Shown here: positions 52,690-63,890 of the stretch, one piece after another
Layout: every line of letters begins with the position of its first letter
Position numbering within the stretch: the stretch's first letter is position 1
NCBI GenBank assembly: GCA_949128115.1
Contig: OX421962.1
Span: 61,421,787 to 61,485,786 of the forward strand
Length of the DNA stretch: 64,000 nucleotides
DNA from: Anaspis maculata
Taxonomy: Eukaryota; Arthropoda; Insecta; Coleoptera; Scraptiidae
Direction: 5' to 3'
Translations under genes and position numbers: made by a program
The notes under the pieces: model-generated
Databases searched by the model: none
Seen by the model: the letters and a program-made list of their open reading frames with translations, nothing else
Told to the model about the DNA's origin: nothing

Positions 52690-54450
52690 TGTTTCATTTT
52701 TCCGCTAAAACAAAAACAAAGATTTTTTAACTGAAATGCCCCACTTTTGATTCCATTTTCTTATTTAGCTTTCCAAGCTCTATTACAAGTGTATTTTTGT
52801 TTTTCAATTTGTGGCAGTGCTAATAACTGAAAATTAAAAATTGAAATTTTTGTAATTTCAAGGTTCATTTTGAAAAATCGTAGAAGCCTCGTTTTTTGGA
52901 ATCAATGAATGAAATTTGGCATAACGGTAGTCAAATAGAAGTTGAATAACTTCATGACAAAAAACTTGGAGTTCAGTTATACAGAGGGTATGCAGAATTT
53001 TTAATCTCTATTTTCTTTGATTCTTTTAATGTTATACAGACCAGTATTTTTAATTATTGTGACTAGCGATATTCTTCTGTGATTTAATCTATTGTTGTAT
53101 TTTCCTATGACTGGGCACTTTGGCCTGTTGGAAATGAATCCTTCTTATTTTTACTCTTACAATCGAAATTTCTATAAAAATTGTCGTTTATTTGGATTTT
53201 CCATGTTCTTATAGTAGGTCCTGACGATATAGAAAATCATATGCCAAAATGAACGCACCTCTCAATTTGACAGTTTGAAGGTTTTTGAAGCAGGGGTGTG
53301 GCATCAGGGGCGTAACTAGGTACCCGCAGCACCCGCGATCGCGGGGGGCCCCAAACTTTTTGAGATTTCATAGGGTCCCAAACAGCTGTGTTTGAAAAAG
53401 AAATTCAATCGGAAAGGTATGTGCGTACCGTACAATTCATTTCGGGGACCCCAACCCCCAAACTCGGTCCCAAGAGCTGCAAGTTCGCAATTTTGTAACA
53501 TTCTTGTGTTGTGGGATATGTATCTACCTATTATTATATGAGTCGAACTTTCGTCAAGATTTTTTTAATCCCTCAAATGTCCTAAATAACTCCATCTTGC
53601 TTAAACATAGGCTCTGACTTGACGAGACTCTATGCACTACTTCTACTTATTCTTTACTAGAAAGACAGCCCTCTGAGCTTATTGAACTTTACCAATTTGG
53701 TGGGAATGCAAAATACGAGCGAATTTGAAATTGTTGCTTTTTTGTTTCCCAATTTTTTCTCACTTTTAATTTTCTTTCTTACTTCTCACTTTTTTTTCGC
53801 GTTACAAAAAAAAAGTGCATGCGGCGCTTTACCGGGGAACCCGCGTGAATATACTTTTTTGCCACCGCAAGGGCCCCTGTCACTTCTTGCAGGAGGGCCC
53901 CAATTTTGAAGCATTTATTACTTCAGATTGGAGTTTAGCGCAGCTATTCAATAAAAAGACTTGTTCTTAGTATCAAACCAAGCCTCGAACCAAGCGAAAT
54001 GTGTCAATTAGACATTTGTTGATGATCATACCATGGCCTGATGCCCAGCGTGAAAATTTTTAATTATTATAGCACTTTCTATCAATATTATCGATTATCT
54101 CAGAAATTATCAGATTTAAGAGTAGGGTACCCCCGGGTATAAATGAAAGAGGAAAAAAAAGCTATGAAACAGTAAGATAAAATTCCATTTGAAAAAAATG
54201 ACTAATGGCATTTTGAAATTTGCGAAGTTCGAAAAAAAATTCTGAATACCCTGTAGGTATATCACTGAATCTGAAGTTTTTAGCCATGAAATTATTCACC
54301 TTCTATTCGACTATTGGAGCACTGCCACAAATTGGAAAACCAAAAATACGCTTATAATAAGAGCTTGAAAAGCTGAACAAGAAAATGAGATCAAAAGTGG
54401 AGCTTTTCATTCGAAAAAGTCTTTGTTTTTGTTATTGCGCAAAAATGGAA
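52690..54450. repeat. Inverted repeat around the 53.3-53.9 kb 'gggggcccc' block
   Basis: The arms at about 52690-53010 and 54165-54450 are complementary ('agtcaaatagaagttgaata' against 'ttctattcgactattgg'; 'caatttgtggcagtgctaat' against 'actgccacaaattgg'). The interior holds 'aggggcgtaactaggta' (53308) and a 'gggcccc'-rich tract (53340 and 53870) resembling hAT-like ends, without a clear second terminus. Confidence 0.65.
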
Positions 54451-54660
54451 CACCCCTATGTAGTCGACTATACATATAACGCATAGGTAACTAGACTCTG
54501 TTTCAGCTAATGAGATGCACGGATAATGCTACTTCGTTTGGGCAGGTGCGCATGCTTGAAGGCTCCAAATTTTGAAAACTTTCGTACACCTGTCAGTTGA
54601 ATGGCAACGCTGCATGCTCTGTCTAGCCGCCTGACCAACAACCGGTTCCTGGCTGTCACT

Positions 54661-54733
54661 TTTATACATACCGTAAATGCATCTCTTCGTAGCTTCTTTG
54701 AACTTCCTTCTCGGTACAGCCATTTTCAACAGG
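54661..54733 (-). CDS. Possible first coding exon of an unidentified gene (weak)
   Basis: On the minus strand an ATG in good context (aaaatgg, A at about 54724) opens MAVPRRKFKEATKRCIY and runs into a strong donor (gtatgt). The peptide is basic and ribosomal-protein-like, but I do not recognise it and find no matching downstream exon at lower coordinates. The surrounding sequence (54490-54960) is unusually free of repeats. It could equally be chance. Confidence 0.2.
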
Positions 54734-55204
54734 TTCTGTTCTTTCGTCAAAACATAAGCAAATGAAATGTAGGTCAGGTAGAAACGAGAAGTGTGATCAT
54801 AATTGTCACAAGTGACAGCGCTGTTGCCATTTTCGTTGTTCCTGAATTTCCACAAATGATCATTGAATGTAATTCCAACGAAACATTTCCTTTGAATATA
54901 AAAAATGGTATCTAACATTCAACCAAATTATTTGTGAAATTTTAGGTGCACTACAATATTTTTGTGTGTTAATTTTCAATACTGGTGTACGAAACTATGA
55001 ATTTAGCGCCAGACATGCGCACTCAAAAAAACCGAAACGAAGAGACCTATTCGGGGTACCAAGTCAGATTGATTTCAGTTTGAGGTTAACTCTTATTTTG
55101 AATGTAAACTGTTGAAAATACATAAAAAATACAAATGGGATACTAATGATCGTAATGAAAGAGTTTAAAACGTGATTACTTACCCCAAAAGGGGTTTCTT
55201 GTAC

Positions 55205-57357
55205 AAAATATACCGGGTGATCATTTGAAAACTATCCACCTGCAATATCTCCCGATTCCTAGTGCAAATGTCTTTGAGCAAAAACAGGTCGATTTTTATA
55301 TCGAGGGGGACATCTAAAATATACATCTTGAGCCCCCTCGCCCCCACTCACCCCAACTTTGAAAGGACCCCGCACGATTCTTATGGAAAATGGCTCCCGG
55401 TTAAATTCTCTGAATTTTCGATATGTTGTAGCTCATGAGATACTAATCAAATACCGTGAACCCCAAACTCAAATAATGGACAGTTTTTTACCCACAGGGG
55501 GTTGAAGTTGGAGGTTTTGACGGCTTAAAAATGATATTCTGACGTAAATAAAAGCTTTCTATTTGGTTTCTCTTCAAGTTGTGTTTCATGCTAAATGTAT
55601 TTATTTGGCAGAAAAATATCAACCCCCTCCTTCACCCCCAACCCCATATCTACCATCATAAAATTCGAGATTACTCCCAAAAGCCATGCGGATAGCTTCT
55701 GTGATTTAAATTATGGATTTTGATATAAAAAATATTTTCCACCCCTAATGTTGGGGTGCCAATTTTCCAATTTTCCTCGGTTAATCTGGCTGAATTTTTG
55801 GTATTGTGTACTTCTAATTTTGCTAAACAAAAAGTTCTCATACCAAAACTTATTCCTATGAACAGTTTTTGTTCTGCAGGGGACTGAAGTTCAATATTTA
55901 TGCTCTCAAATCTTCAACTTCAGTCCCCTGTAGAACAAAAACTGTCCATAGGAATAAGTTTTGGCATGAGAACTTTTTGTTCAACAGAATTAGAAGTACA
56001 CAATACCAAAAGTTCAGCCAAATTAACCGAGGAAAATTGGAAAATCGGCACCCCAACATTGGGGGTGGAAAATAATTTCCATGTCAAAATTCATCATTTA
56101 AATCACAAAAGCCATCCGCATGACTTTTGGGAGTAATCTCGAATTTTATGATGGTAGATAGGGGTTGGGGGTGGAGGAGGGGGTTGATATTTTTTTGCCA
56201 AATGAATACATTTAGCATGAAACACAACTTGAAGAGAAACCAAATAAAAAGCTTTTATTAACGTCATAGTATCATTTTGAAGCCGTCAAAACCTCCAACT
56301 TCAACCCCCTGTGGGTAAAAAACTCCATTATTTGAGTTTGGGGTTCACGGTATTTGATTAGTATCTCATGAGCTACAACATATCAAAAATTCAGAGAATT
56401 TAACCGGGAGCCATTTTCCATAAGAATCGTGCGGGGTCCTTTCAAATGACACCACCTACCTTGAGATACATCAAATTAAAGAGAATTAAATTCTCTTTTT
56501 AAAAAAAATATTTCGAAATTTTTCAACCCCACCCCCCGTTCTTCCTAAAATACTCAGAGTGTCCAAGTTAATACTCTTGACCTCCATTTCCCTTCAATAC
56601 AGTCAACGTCATCCGGCACAGCATCAAAAGAAAAAAAATTCCATGAAAAAAGTGCCACCCAAATTCACCCCTTCTCGCTCCCCCCACCTGACCTTAAAAA
56701 TCTAAAATGTCAATACCCACTTTGTAATATATCAAATCCAAGGAAATTGAATTCTCTTCATGAAAACGATTTTTCACAATTTTTAAAGCCCCCTATTTCC
56801 CCCCTAGAATACTCCAAATGACCAATTTATTGGGGGAGGGGTAGAAAAATCCAAAAAAAAAATTTCAGATAGAGAATTCAATTCCCTTCAATTTGATGTA
56901 TGACAAAGTAGGTGGTGTTTTGTTGAATTTGGGAGTTGAGTTGGAGGAGAGCAAAGGGGTGAATTTGGGTAGCACTTTTCCCACCGAAAATTTTCTTCTT
57001 CGATGCTATCTAGGATAACGCCGACTAAATTGAGAAAAAAATCAGGGGTCCAGAATATAAAATGGGACAGTCAGAGAATTTTTAGGGAGAAGGGGGTGGG
57101 GTTAAAAATTTTGGAAATATTTTTTCCAGAAAGAAAATTCAATTCTCTTCAATTTGATGTATCGCAAGGTAGGTAGTGTCATTTGAAATTTCAAAGTTGG
57201 GGTGAGTGGGGGCGAGGGGGGTGAATATAGAAATTCGCCAATGTATGTTTTGAATGTCCCCCTCGATATAAAAATCGACCTGTTTTTGCTCGAAGAAATT
57301 TTGACTAGAAATCGGGAGTTATTGCAGGTGGATAGTTTTCAAATGATCACCTGGTAT
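55205..57357. repeat. Compound palindrome: outer arms enclosing two inner inverted repeats
   Basis: The outer arms 55205-55365 and about 57185-57357 pair ('accgggtgatcatttgaaaa', 'ttgctcg/cgagcaaaaacagg', 'ccctcgatataaaaatcgac'). Inside are inverted repeat 1 (55363-56447, centre near 55905, no loop to speak of) and inverted repeat 2 (about 56445-56800 with 56860-57185; 'ttcaatttgatgtatc', 'accccaccccc'). Repeat 1 is related to inverted repeat B at 15.07-16.79 kb ('gaccccgcacgattc'). Confidence 0.92.
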
Positions 57358-57626
57358 ACAGATACAGCATTCGTCTGTGGTGTTGAAGTGGACACAGGCA
57401 TTCAGATCAGAGAAATGTCACATTGGGCATAGATACATTGGGTGGATTTACATGGGATCTGCTCGTAACATGGAAAATCATGTCCATGCAATACGCTTTA
57501 CTAACGATGGACGAATCTTTGAATTGCTATTTTGTAATGCATATAGACACTAAATAGGTGAACCTTAGATTTGCCTTGAAATGTCTGATGTAAAGTATAC
57601 AATTCAATTTTTTCAATTTGTTATAT

Positions 57627-57896
57627 CTGCCGTGCTAAGCCTAAAGCGCGTAACTACATTTTGATAAATTTGATACACTGCAGTTTTAGTTTTATGCCAA
57701 GTTTTTATGCCGTTATGTTATAGTTTAGGATGAATAAAGCAGTTATTTGAGAGCTCTAATTATTGCGCTATCCATGTATAATCATAACCACATGATCGCG
57801 AACATCATAGCCCCTAAAATATGGGCATTAAGATGCAGTGTATCAAATTTATCAAAATGTAGATACGGCGCGCTTTAGGCTTAGCACGGCAGATAT
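57627..57896. mobile_element. Palindromic MITE ('ctgccgtgctaagcc')
   Basis: The inverted ends ctgccgtgctaagcctaaag / ctttaggcttagcacggcag continue as about 60-bp arms ('attttgataaatttgataca'). ATAT lies on both sides. About 270 bp, non-coding. Confidence 0.82.
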
Positions 57897-57916
57897 AGTC
57901 TTGTTAAATTTAACTC

Positions 57917-58035
57917 GTGGTATGATTATTAATCGATGATATTTTCTCATGGAATCGTGCCTGCAGATTCAGCGACTGCGGAGCATTGCGATTCCATTTG
58001 AAATTATCATCGATGATAATCATACCACTTGTTAT
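57917..58035. repeat. Small inverted repeat ('gtggtatgattat')
   Basis: 'aactcgtggtatgattatta...atcgatgata' mirrors 'tatcatcgatgataatcata, ccacttgtt'. It lies directly after the preceding MITE. Confidence 0.7.
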
Positions 58036-58500
58036 ATTATTACTGAAAATAATTTCACTGGTTAGAACTTTTCAAATCAATAATTCTATGTATTACACCT
58101 TTGTCTCTATCTCGTGAGGGAAGGGGAAGGGCGCTAGGAAAACCCGACGCGCTGTTGCAGGACCCTGTATGTGTGTGTGTGCTTCCGTTGCCGCACCTTG
58201 TAGATGTAATCTTTTTTTTTATTTTTGTCGTTTGCGCACGACGCACGACGTGAAGTTGGCGGCGCTCAATCTCGCGGCTCTGGTGACTTTCTAGTTGTCC
58301 CTGATAACCTATCCTGCGTTTATTAGTGCTATTTTTGTTTATAAGTCATCATCCTTCGTATGTCATGCAAGTGCAAGTTTTATTGTGTTTTAGAAGTTAA
58401 ATAAATTGATTTGTATAGCCATAAATTTTCGTATTTACATAATTGAGACGAGTCCGCTGCGCTTTAGATAGCTGTCTAGTTAATTAATTTCGAATTTAAA

Positions 58501-58966
58501 ATGTCTACGCCTGCAAGACGACGCCTTATGAGAGATTTCAAACGGTTTGTAATGATCTATTTCCGTAAAAGATAACTCAGAGGTCCCTGAAGGAATCGAT
58601 CACGCTTGCTTCGGGCGACCGTCGTCGTCCATTTCGACCCGTTTCGACGAGATTTCGATTTGATGTGTCAAATTTTCCAGATTGCAAGAGGACCCCCCGA
58701 CTGGCGTAAGTGGGGCGCCCACGGACAATAACATAATGATTTGGAACGCCGTCATTTTCGGCCCGCACGACACTCCCTTCGAGGATGGGACCTTCAAACT
58801 AACCATTGAATTTACAGAAGAATACCCCAACAAGCCGCCGACAGTTAGATTCGTGAGTCACATGTTTCACCCAAACGTGTATGCAGACGGGGGCATCTGC
58901 TTAGACATCTTGCAGAACCGATGGAGTCCGACATATGACGTATCCGCAATATTAACTTCTATTCAA
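58501..58966 (+). CDS. Ubc6: Rad6/UBE2A-type E2 ubiquitin-conjugating enzyme, exons 1-2 (partial)
   Basis: E2 enzyme that accepts ubiquitin from E1 and, with Rad18 or Bre1-type E3s, modifies PCNA and histone H2B. Exon 1 is 58501-58544 ([14 protein letters not shown] plus CG) and exon 2 is 58681-58966; CG joins A to restore Arg15. Together they give 110 of the usual about 151 residues. The E2 fold is clear: the HPN motif (FHPN, 77-80), catalytic Cys88 in [20 protein letters not shown], and the loop [16 protein letters not shown]. Exon 2 ends at ILTSIQ with donor gtaagt. The last exon (SLLSDPNPNSP..., known from the family) is not found before 64000, so the final intron exceeds 5 kb. His75 replaces the usual Lys. 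The sequence 58210-58500 is GC-richer than its surroundings and is the likely promoter/5' UTR. Confidence 0.95.
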
Positions 58967-59135
58967 GTAAGTAGGTCGAAAGTTCCCTGTACTTCGGTAC
59001 GAGAGGGCTTGCATATTGCTTTTACTGTGACAGTATACTTACCCGTGACTGAAATCAGTAAACACAGAGAAATTACATTTGGACAATTTGGAGCTGTATC
59101 CAGCAGCATCTTATGGTGCTATTCTGTAAAAAAGA

Positions 59136-59271
59136 TACATCGATGTAAGCGCCACATCGCTGTAAAATGACAAAAGTAATAATGTTTTGCATTGTCACAT
59201 GTGTCATCTTACAGCGATACAGCGCTTACATCAATGTATATTTTTTACAGAATAGCACCATTAGAAGGCTA
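59136..59271. mobile_element. Palindromic MITE in the Rad6 intron
   Basis: 'atggtgctattctgtaaaaa ... acatcgatgtaagcgc' mirrors 'gcgcttacatcaatgtata...ttacagaatagcaccat'. The arms are about 50 bp. It lies 170 bp after exon 2. Confidence 0.82.
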
Positions 59272-60044
59272 ATGCTACTCAAGCTACATTATACTTACCC
59301 AATATCAACTGCTTCACAATAAAGGCACAATATGCAACCATTTAAAAAAAATGTCTAGGTAAATTTTTCTGTCTCATTAAAACTGCTCTTAGAAAGTGAG
59401 CAACAATACCTAAACCTTTCACTATAAACCAGATTTATCTATTTTAAACTTGGTTCATGTGATGCAAGGTTTGATACTACAGCAGTGCAATATGTACTCA
59501 TAGCAGAAGTAGACAATAATGGTAATAGAAATAGGGTATAGGCCTGAGAAAAATCTTCAATATCAAATGAAACTAGCATAATTCAATAACTTTTTTTTCG
59601 GCCAGCACTAGATATTAATTTTGAATATTTTGTGAAAACACATTCCCTGGTACTCCTGGTAGATGAATTAAGGTAACAATGACCATGACAACAATGTGCA
59701 GACATGTGTAATTTTTTGTTTTGATGACAACAACAAAAAATCGCTTATTCTCTTGATAATGTATAGAGAAAAATCAAAATCTGTATAGTTGATAATTTAG
59801 AATCAATATGAAGGGTGTTTTTTTTTTTTTTTTTTGATGTGATAGAACTTCAAGCAGCCATAGAGTTGGTGTAAGAAAATATTTTGCCCCATCATTTTTT
59901 CATCTAAATGCTCATTAGGGCTTGGCAATTCAATCATGCACATGCACAAATGCATGGCAGTTTGAAATAGTTATTTAAATTCGAATTGAGATAGGTCCAA
60001 TTATCGGTAACTTTTTGGCAGAGATCGGCATCTCAACTTATACC
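59272..60044. other. Rad6 intron, unassigned
   Basis: AT-rich with a T17 run at about 59819-59835. No exon or element boundary recognised. Confidence 0.45.
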
Positions 60045-60430
60045 GTGTGTCCCAGTGAAGTGGAATCACCTCCATATTTCCTTAGATGGTATTTTTTCAG
60101 AAAATTCCTTCAGGAGGTTTAACGATTTTGACCATTGTGGATGTGTTGGTGACATTAGTTTTATATTGTCATCATATTTTTTACAGATGTCTTTTTTTTA
60201 CTTTTTTTGACAACTTTTTTTTCATTTCACAGCAATAAAAACTGAATATTTTTCTCCGCATGGTAACATATTTTCTTTATTTCTGTCATTATAGTTAATT
60301 TGTCCGGAAGAAAACAAAATAGGATACTACTGTTGGTTGAATTTGACAACCAGCAGAAAATCCTAACGAGAAATTTGTGATATCTCAACTACATGCATCC
60401 GAACAAGAGCGCGGTATGTCAGAACTCAAA

Positions 60431-60673
60431 GGGCCGTATTCATACCTCGCTTTTAAGCTAAAAGCGCTATTAGAGCGATGCGCATTTAGGGGCATTTCTC
60501 ATATTTCAGTGTTCAAAAATACATTATTGCGATTGGGAGCGATTGTATGTACTTAATTGCAATTAATTTGCGAGTTAATTTGTATTTTTGAACACTGAAG
60601 TATGAGAAATGCCCCTAAATGCGCATCGCTCTAATAGCGCTTTTAGCATAAAAGCGAGGTATGAATACGGCCC
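60431..60673. mobile_element. Near-perfect palindromic MITE ('gggccgtattcatacc')
   Basis: Arms of about 92 bp are almost identical (gggccgtattcatacctcgc / gcgaggtatgaatacggccc), around a spacer of about 60 bp, flanked by AAA. It shares the 'GGCC(C)GTATTCATA' type of end with the element at 2347. Confidence 0.88.
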
Positions 60674-60959
60674 AAAGCTTTTAGCCAAATCATTGTGTCC
60701 CAGGAAAATGAGATCACCTCCATATTTTTTTCTCTGGCATTTTTTCTGGATGAAAGGGAAAAAAATAATAAACAAGTGAGTATGCCTTCACGTGCGTGAG
60801 TCTCAGTAGCGCATTTTCTCAAAGAGGCATATTATGAACGTAAAGAAATTTGGTTGAAGGAGGAACACCATTCCTTGCCGTCTTTCTTTATTCGAAACTC
60901 ATTGTGATATTTTGTTATCAGAATTGCCAATTAAATAGATTTGAATGAAAATTCTTTCA

Positions 60960-62330
60960 CTCATCAATATTTTTTTGTTTGAGGGCGGGAGCTGGGAGCG
61001 GCGACCAATGAACAGTAGTCTATTCTTTCCCATTTTTAGTCGGCTATCCATATAGCGAAAAAATTAGATCGCTATGTCTTCGGGTTTATGTTTTCCATTT
61101 ATCTCTTACTTTGAGGGCAGCGTGGGGGGGGGGCAGCATTCGGCAAAGTAACTGTTGCACAGTTTGAGTTAGGAGTTTCTAAATGTTTAAGGAAATATGA
61201 CAATCAGTGAAAATTGTGAAAGTTGCATTTTTTTGTTTGGGGGCGGGAGCTGGAGGCGGCGACTAATCAAAAGTGGCCTATCTCTTCCCATTTTTAGTCA
61301 GCTATCTATATAGCGGAACAATCAGATCGCTATGTCTTCAGGGTTATGTTTTACATTTATCTCTTACTTTGGGGGCGGCGTGTGGGAGCGGCAGAGTTTG
61401 GCAAAGAAATTCTCCCACAGTTTGAGTTGGGAGTTTCTGAATGTTTGAGGTAGCATTGAAATGTAAATCGGTGGAAATTATTGAAAGTTGCACTTTTTTC
61501 TTTTGGGGGTGGAAGTTGGAGGCGGCGCCATATCAAAAGTAGCCTATTCTTTCCCATTTTACGTTAGCTATCCATATAGCGAAAGAATTAGATCGTTATG
61601 TTTTCGGGTTTATGTTTTTCATTCATCTCTCACTTTGAGAGCAGCGTGTGGGGGCGGCAGCATTCGGCAAAGTAACTGTTGCACAGTTTGAGCTGGGAGT
61701 TTTTAATTTCTAAATGTAAGGGAAATATGACAATCAGTGAAAATTGTGAAAGTTGCATTTTTTCCGTTTGCAGGCGGCAGCTGGAGGCGGCGGCTAATTA
61801 AAAGTGGCCTATCTTTTTCCAATTTCAGTCAGCTATCTATATAGTGGAAGAATTAGATCGCTATGTCTTCAGGTTCATGTTTTACATTTATTTCTCACTT
61901 TGGGGGCGGCGTGTCGGAGCGGCGGAGTTTGGCAAAGAAATTCTCGCACAAGTTGAGTCAAGAGTTTCTAAATGTTCGAGGTGACATTATCAGCTGAATC
62001 AGTGAAAATTGTTGAAAGTTGCACTTTTTTTTCTTTTGGGGGCGGAAGCTGGAGGCGGCGCCATATCAAAAGTAGCCTATCCTTTCCCATTTTTAGTCAG
62101 CTATTTATATACCGAAAGAATCAGATCGCTATGTCTTCGCGTTTATGTTTTTCATTTCAAAGTGATTGGGGGCGGTTTTTAGCAGTTTTTTCATGTCGGC
62201 GGGGCATATTGAAGACGGAATGTTTCTTGGCTTACGTTTATAAGTGGCAACTATGTATTATTCAAAAAATGAGAAGACCAGAGCATCAGGTCTGGTAGAA
62301 AGTGCAATATTATGTTATTTAAAGTTTATC
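60960..62330. repeat. Tandem array of about 262-bp units in alternating A/B higher-order pattern
   Basis: Five units begin near 60969, 61229, 61495, 61760 and 62024 with 'ttttg..gggcgg.agctggaggcgg'. Units 1 and 3 share 'gcattcggcaaagtaactgt'; units 2 and 4 share 'gtttggcaaagaaattctc'. The true period is therefore about 530 bp. A decayed further unit follows to about 62330. Confidence 0.88.
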
Positions 62331-62845
62331 GGGGGCGGTTTTCTCTATGTTGGCGGCGCAATATAGACATCCAATATAGCCTAGCCCTCCTTTGGAAGTG
62401 GCAGCTATGTAACAGCGAAAAAATTAGAAAGCTGGGTCGTCTAGTTTGGGAGGAGTTCGAGGAACGGACGGACGGACGGACAAAGCGGTTGCAATAGCGA
62501 TTTTCATCAAGATGGAAAATGCGCTAAAAACTAAGATCACCAACAGATCAAAGTCGAAGAAATTTATTGAAAACGGCCAAGGAAAAAATATGGAGGTGGT
62601 TCCACTTCTCTGAGACAGGCGAATTTTGCTTACAAGACTTTGGGTTTTGAGTTTTGACATACCGGGCTCTTGTTTGGATGCATGTTGCTGAGATATCACA
62701 AATTTCTCTCTGGGATCTTCTGCTGTCGTCAAATTCAACCAACAGTAGTATCCTATTTCGTTTTCTTCTGGACAAATCAACTGTCAATTTTTAGTGACAG
62801 GATAATGACAGAAACAAAGAAAATATATTACCATGCTGAGAAACT

Positions 62846-62972
62846 AGGTTTGTTCGCGTCGCATGAACTTTTTGCACTTTCTGCACCCTAGCCAATAGCG
62901 TGGGGTCCCTGGCAGCAGCTGACCAATCACAGCAGTTTGAGTGTAGAAAGTTCATGCGACGCGAACAAACCT
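62846..62972. mobile_element. Palindromic MITE ('aggtttgttcgcgtcgcatg')
   Basis: 27-bp inverted ends aggtttgttcgcgtcgcatg / catgcgacgcgaacaaacct, flanked by ACT on both sides (62843-62845, 62973-62975). 127 bp. Confidence 0.82.
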
Positions 62973-63301
62973 ACTAATATCTAGTTTTTACTGGTTTTTA
63001 CTGCTCTGAAATGAAAAAAAGTTGTCAAAAAAGTAAAAAAAAGTCATCTGTCAAAAATTATTATTGACAATATAAAACTAATGTCTCCAACACATCCGCA
63101 ATGGTAAAAATCGTTATACCCCTTGGAGGAATTTTCTGAAAAAGTGCCAGGGAAGGAAATATGGAGGTGATTCCACTTGCGACGCTGACTTGTGACACGC
63201 TGTATGGCCAACGATTGTATCCCTAAGACCCTGTATAGTTTGGGACTCATTTAGGGAAGCCAGAGCCAGAGACGTCATATACCCCTAAAGAAAAACTCTG
63301 A

Positions 63302-63890
63302 TGCCCGATTGCACAAACGTGGTATCAAATTTTAGTTCGGTACCAAACAGCGGATCAAATATTTAAGGTGCGTTCAGTCAGCTTATTTAGCCGCAAGTTT
63401 TAATTTTAGTCGCAAGCGCAGCGACGCCCATTGGCTCTTATGAACCAGCCTCCGCAGAACAGCCAATAAGCGACGCAGCGCTTCCGACTAAAACTAAAAC
63501 TTGCGGCTAAATAAGCTGACTGAACGCACCTTTAAAAGTGAAGCAAAATGCAAATCCGATCACTTCAAGGAAAGAACATGATGGGAATACAAAATATAAC
63601 CCCTTCTGGTTATTTGTATACAGAAAAAAAGGAGCGGTAACACGCACTTGTCGCTTAATTTTTATTACAAAGAAAAGATCTGACAGTTCCGGGAAGATTT
63701 GTTCTACAAGCCAAAATAAAAGCTGTCTCACCTGTGTTTTGGTATCTTTATATTCACTTGGAGCCATATTTTGTATTCCCATCATAATCTCTCCTTGAAG
63801 TAACTGGGTTTGCATTTTGTTCCACTTCAAAAATTTGATCTCGTGTTTAGTACCGAACTAAAAATTGATACCACCTTTGTGCAATCGGAC
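63302..63890. mobile_element. TIR/foldback element ('gattgcacaaa'), hosting a nested MITE
   Basis: The left end gcccgattgcacaaacgtgg tatcaaattttagttcggta pairs with right taccgaactaaaaattgata ccacctttgtgcaatcgg. Inner arms pair too ('gaagcaaaatgcaaatccga' at 63539 against 'cagttactt...gtttgcattttgttccact' at 63790-63828). The left arm is interrupted by the MITE at 63366-63531. Confidence 0.8.
63366..63531. mobile_element. 'aggtgcgttcag' MITE, copy 4, TTA duplication
   Basis: 166 bp, near-identical to copies 2 and 3, flanked by TTA (63363-63365 and 63532-63534). It splits the inverted arm of the element at 63302-63890. Confidence 0.9.

Larger units (their letters stand above)
51761..53279. 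other. Intergenic with two small MITEs
   Basis: Outside the elements at 52023-52158 and 52301-52462 I see no gene. A block at 52690-53000 is partly mirrored at 54170-54450 ('caatttgtggcagtgc', 'aaaaacaaagattttt'), so it forms a further long inverted repeat with a roughly 1.2-kb spacer. Confidence 0.55.
60045..63205. repeat. Foldback element H with a tandem-repeat interior
   Basis: The left arm (60045-60430) pairs with 62600-62790 and 63000-63205: 'ttggttgaatttgacaacca' against 'tgtcgtcaaattcaacca', 'gtgtcccagtgaagtggaat' against 'attccacttgcgac', and 'gtggatgtgttggtgacatt' mirrored. The interior holds a MITE (60431-60673), a tandem array (60960-62330) and a MITE in the right arm (62846-62972). 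Confidence 0.85.

Noticed and set aside
54529..54918. 129-codon minus-strand frame as a complete gene
   Set aside because: Only the internal ATG with 17 codons before a strong donor is plausible; the rest reads through presumed intron and 5' UTR.
60960..62330. CRISPR-like array
   Set aside because: Units are contiguous 262-bp tandem repeats without spacers, in a eukaryotic intron.
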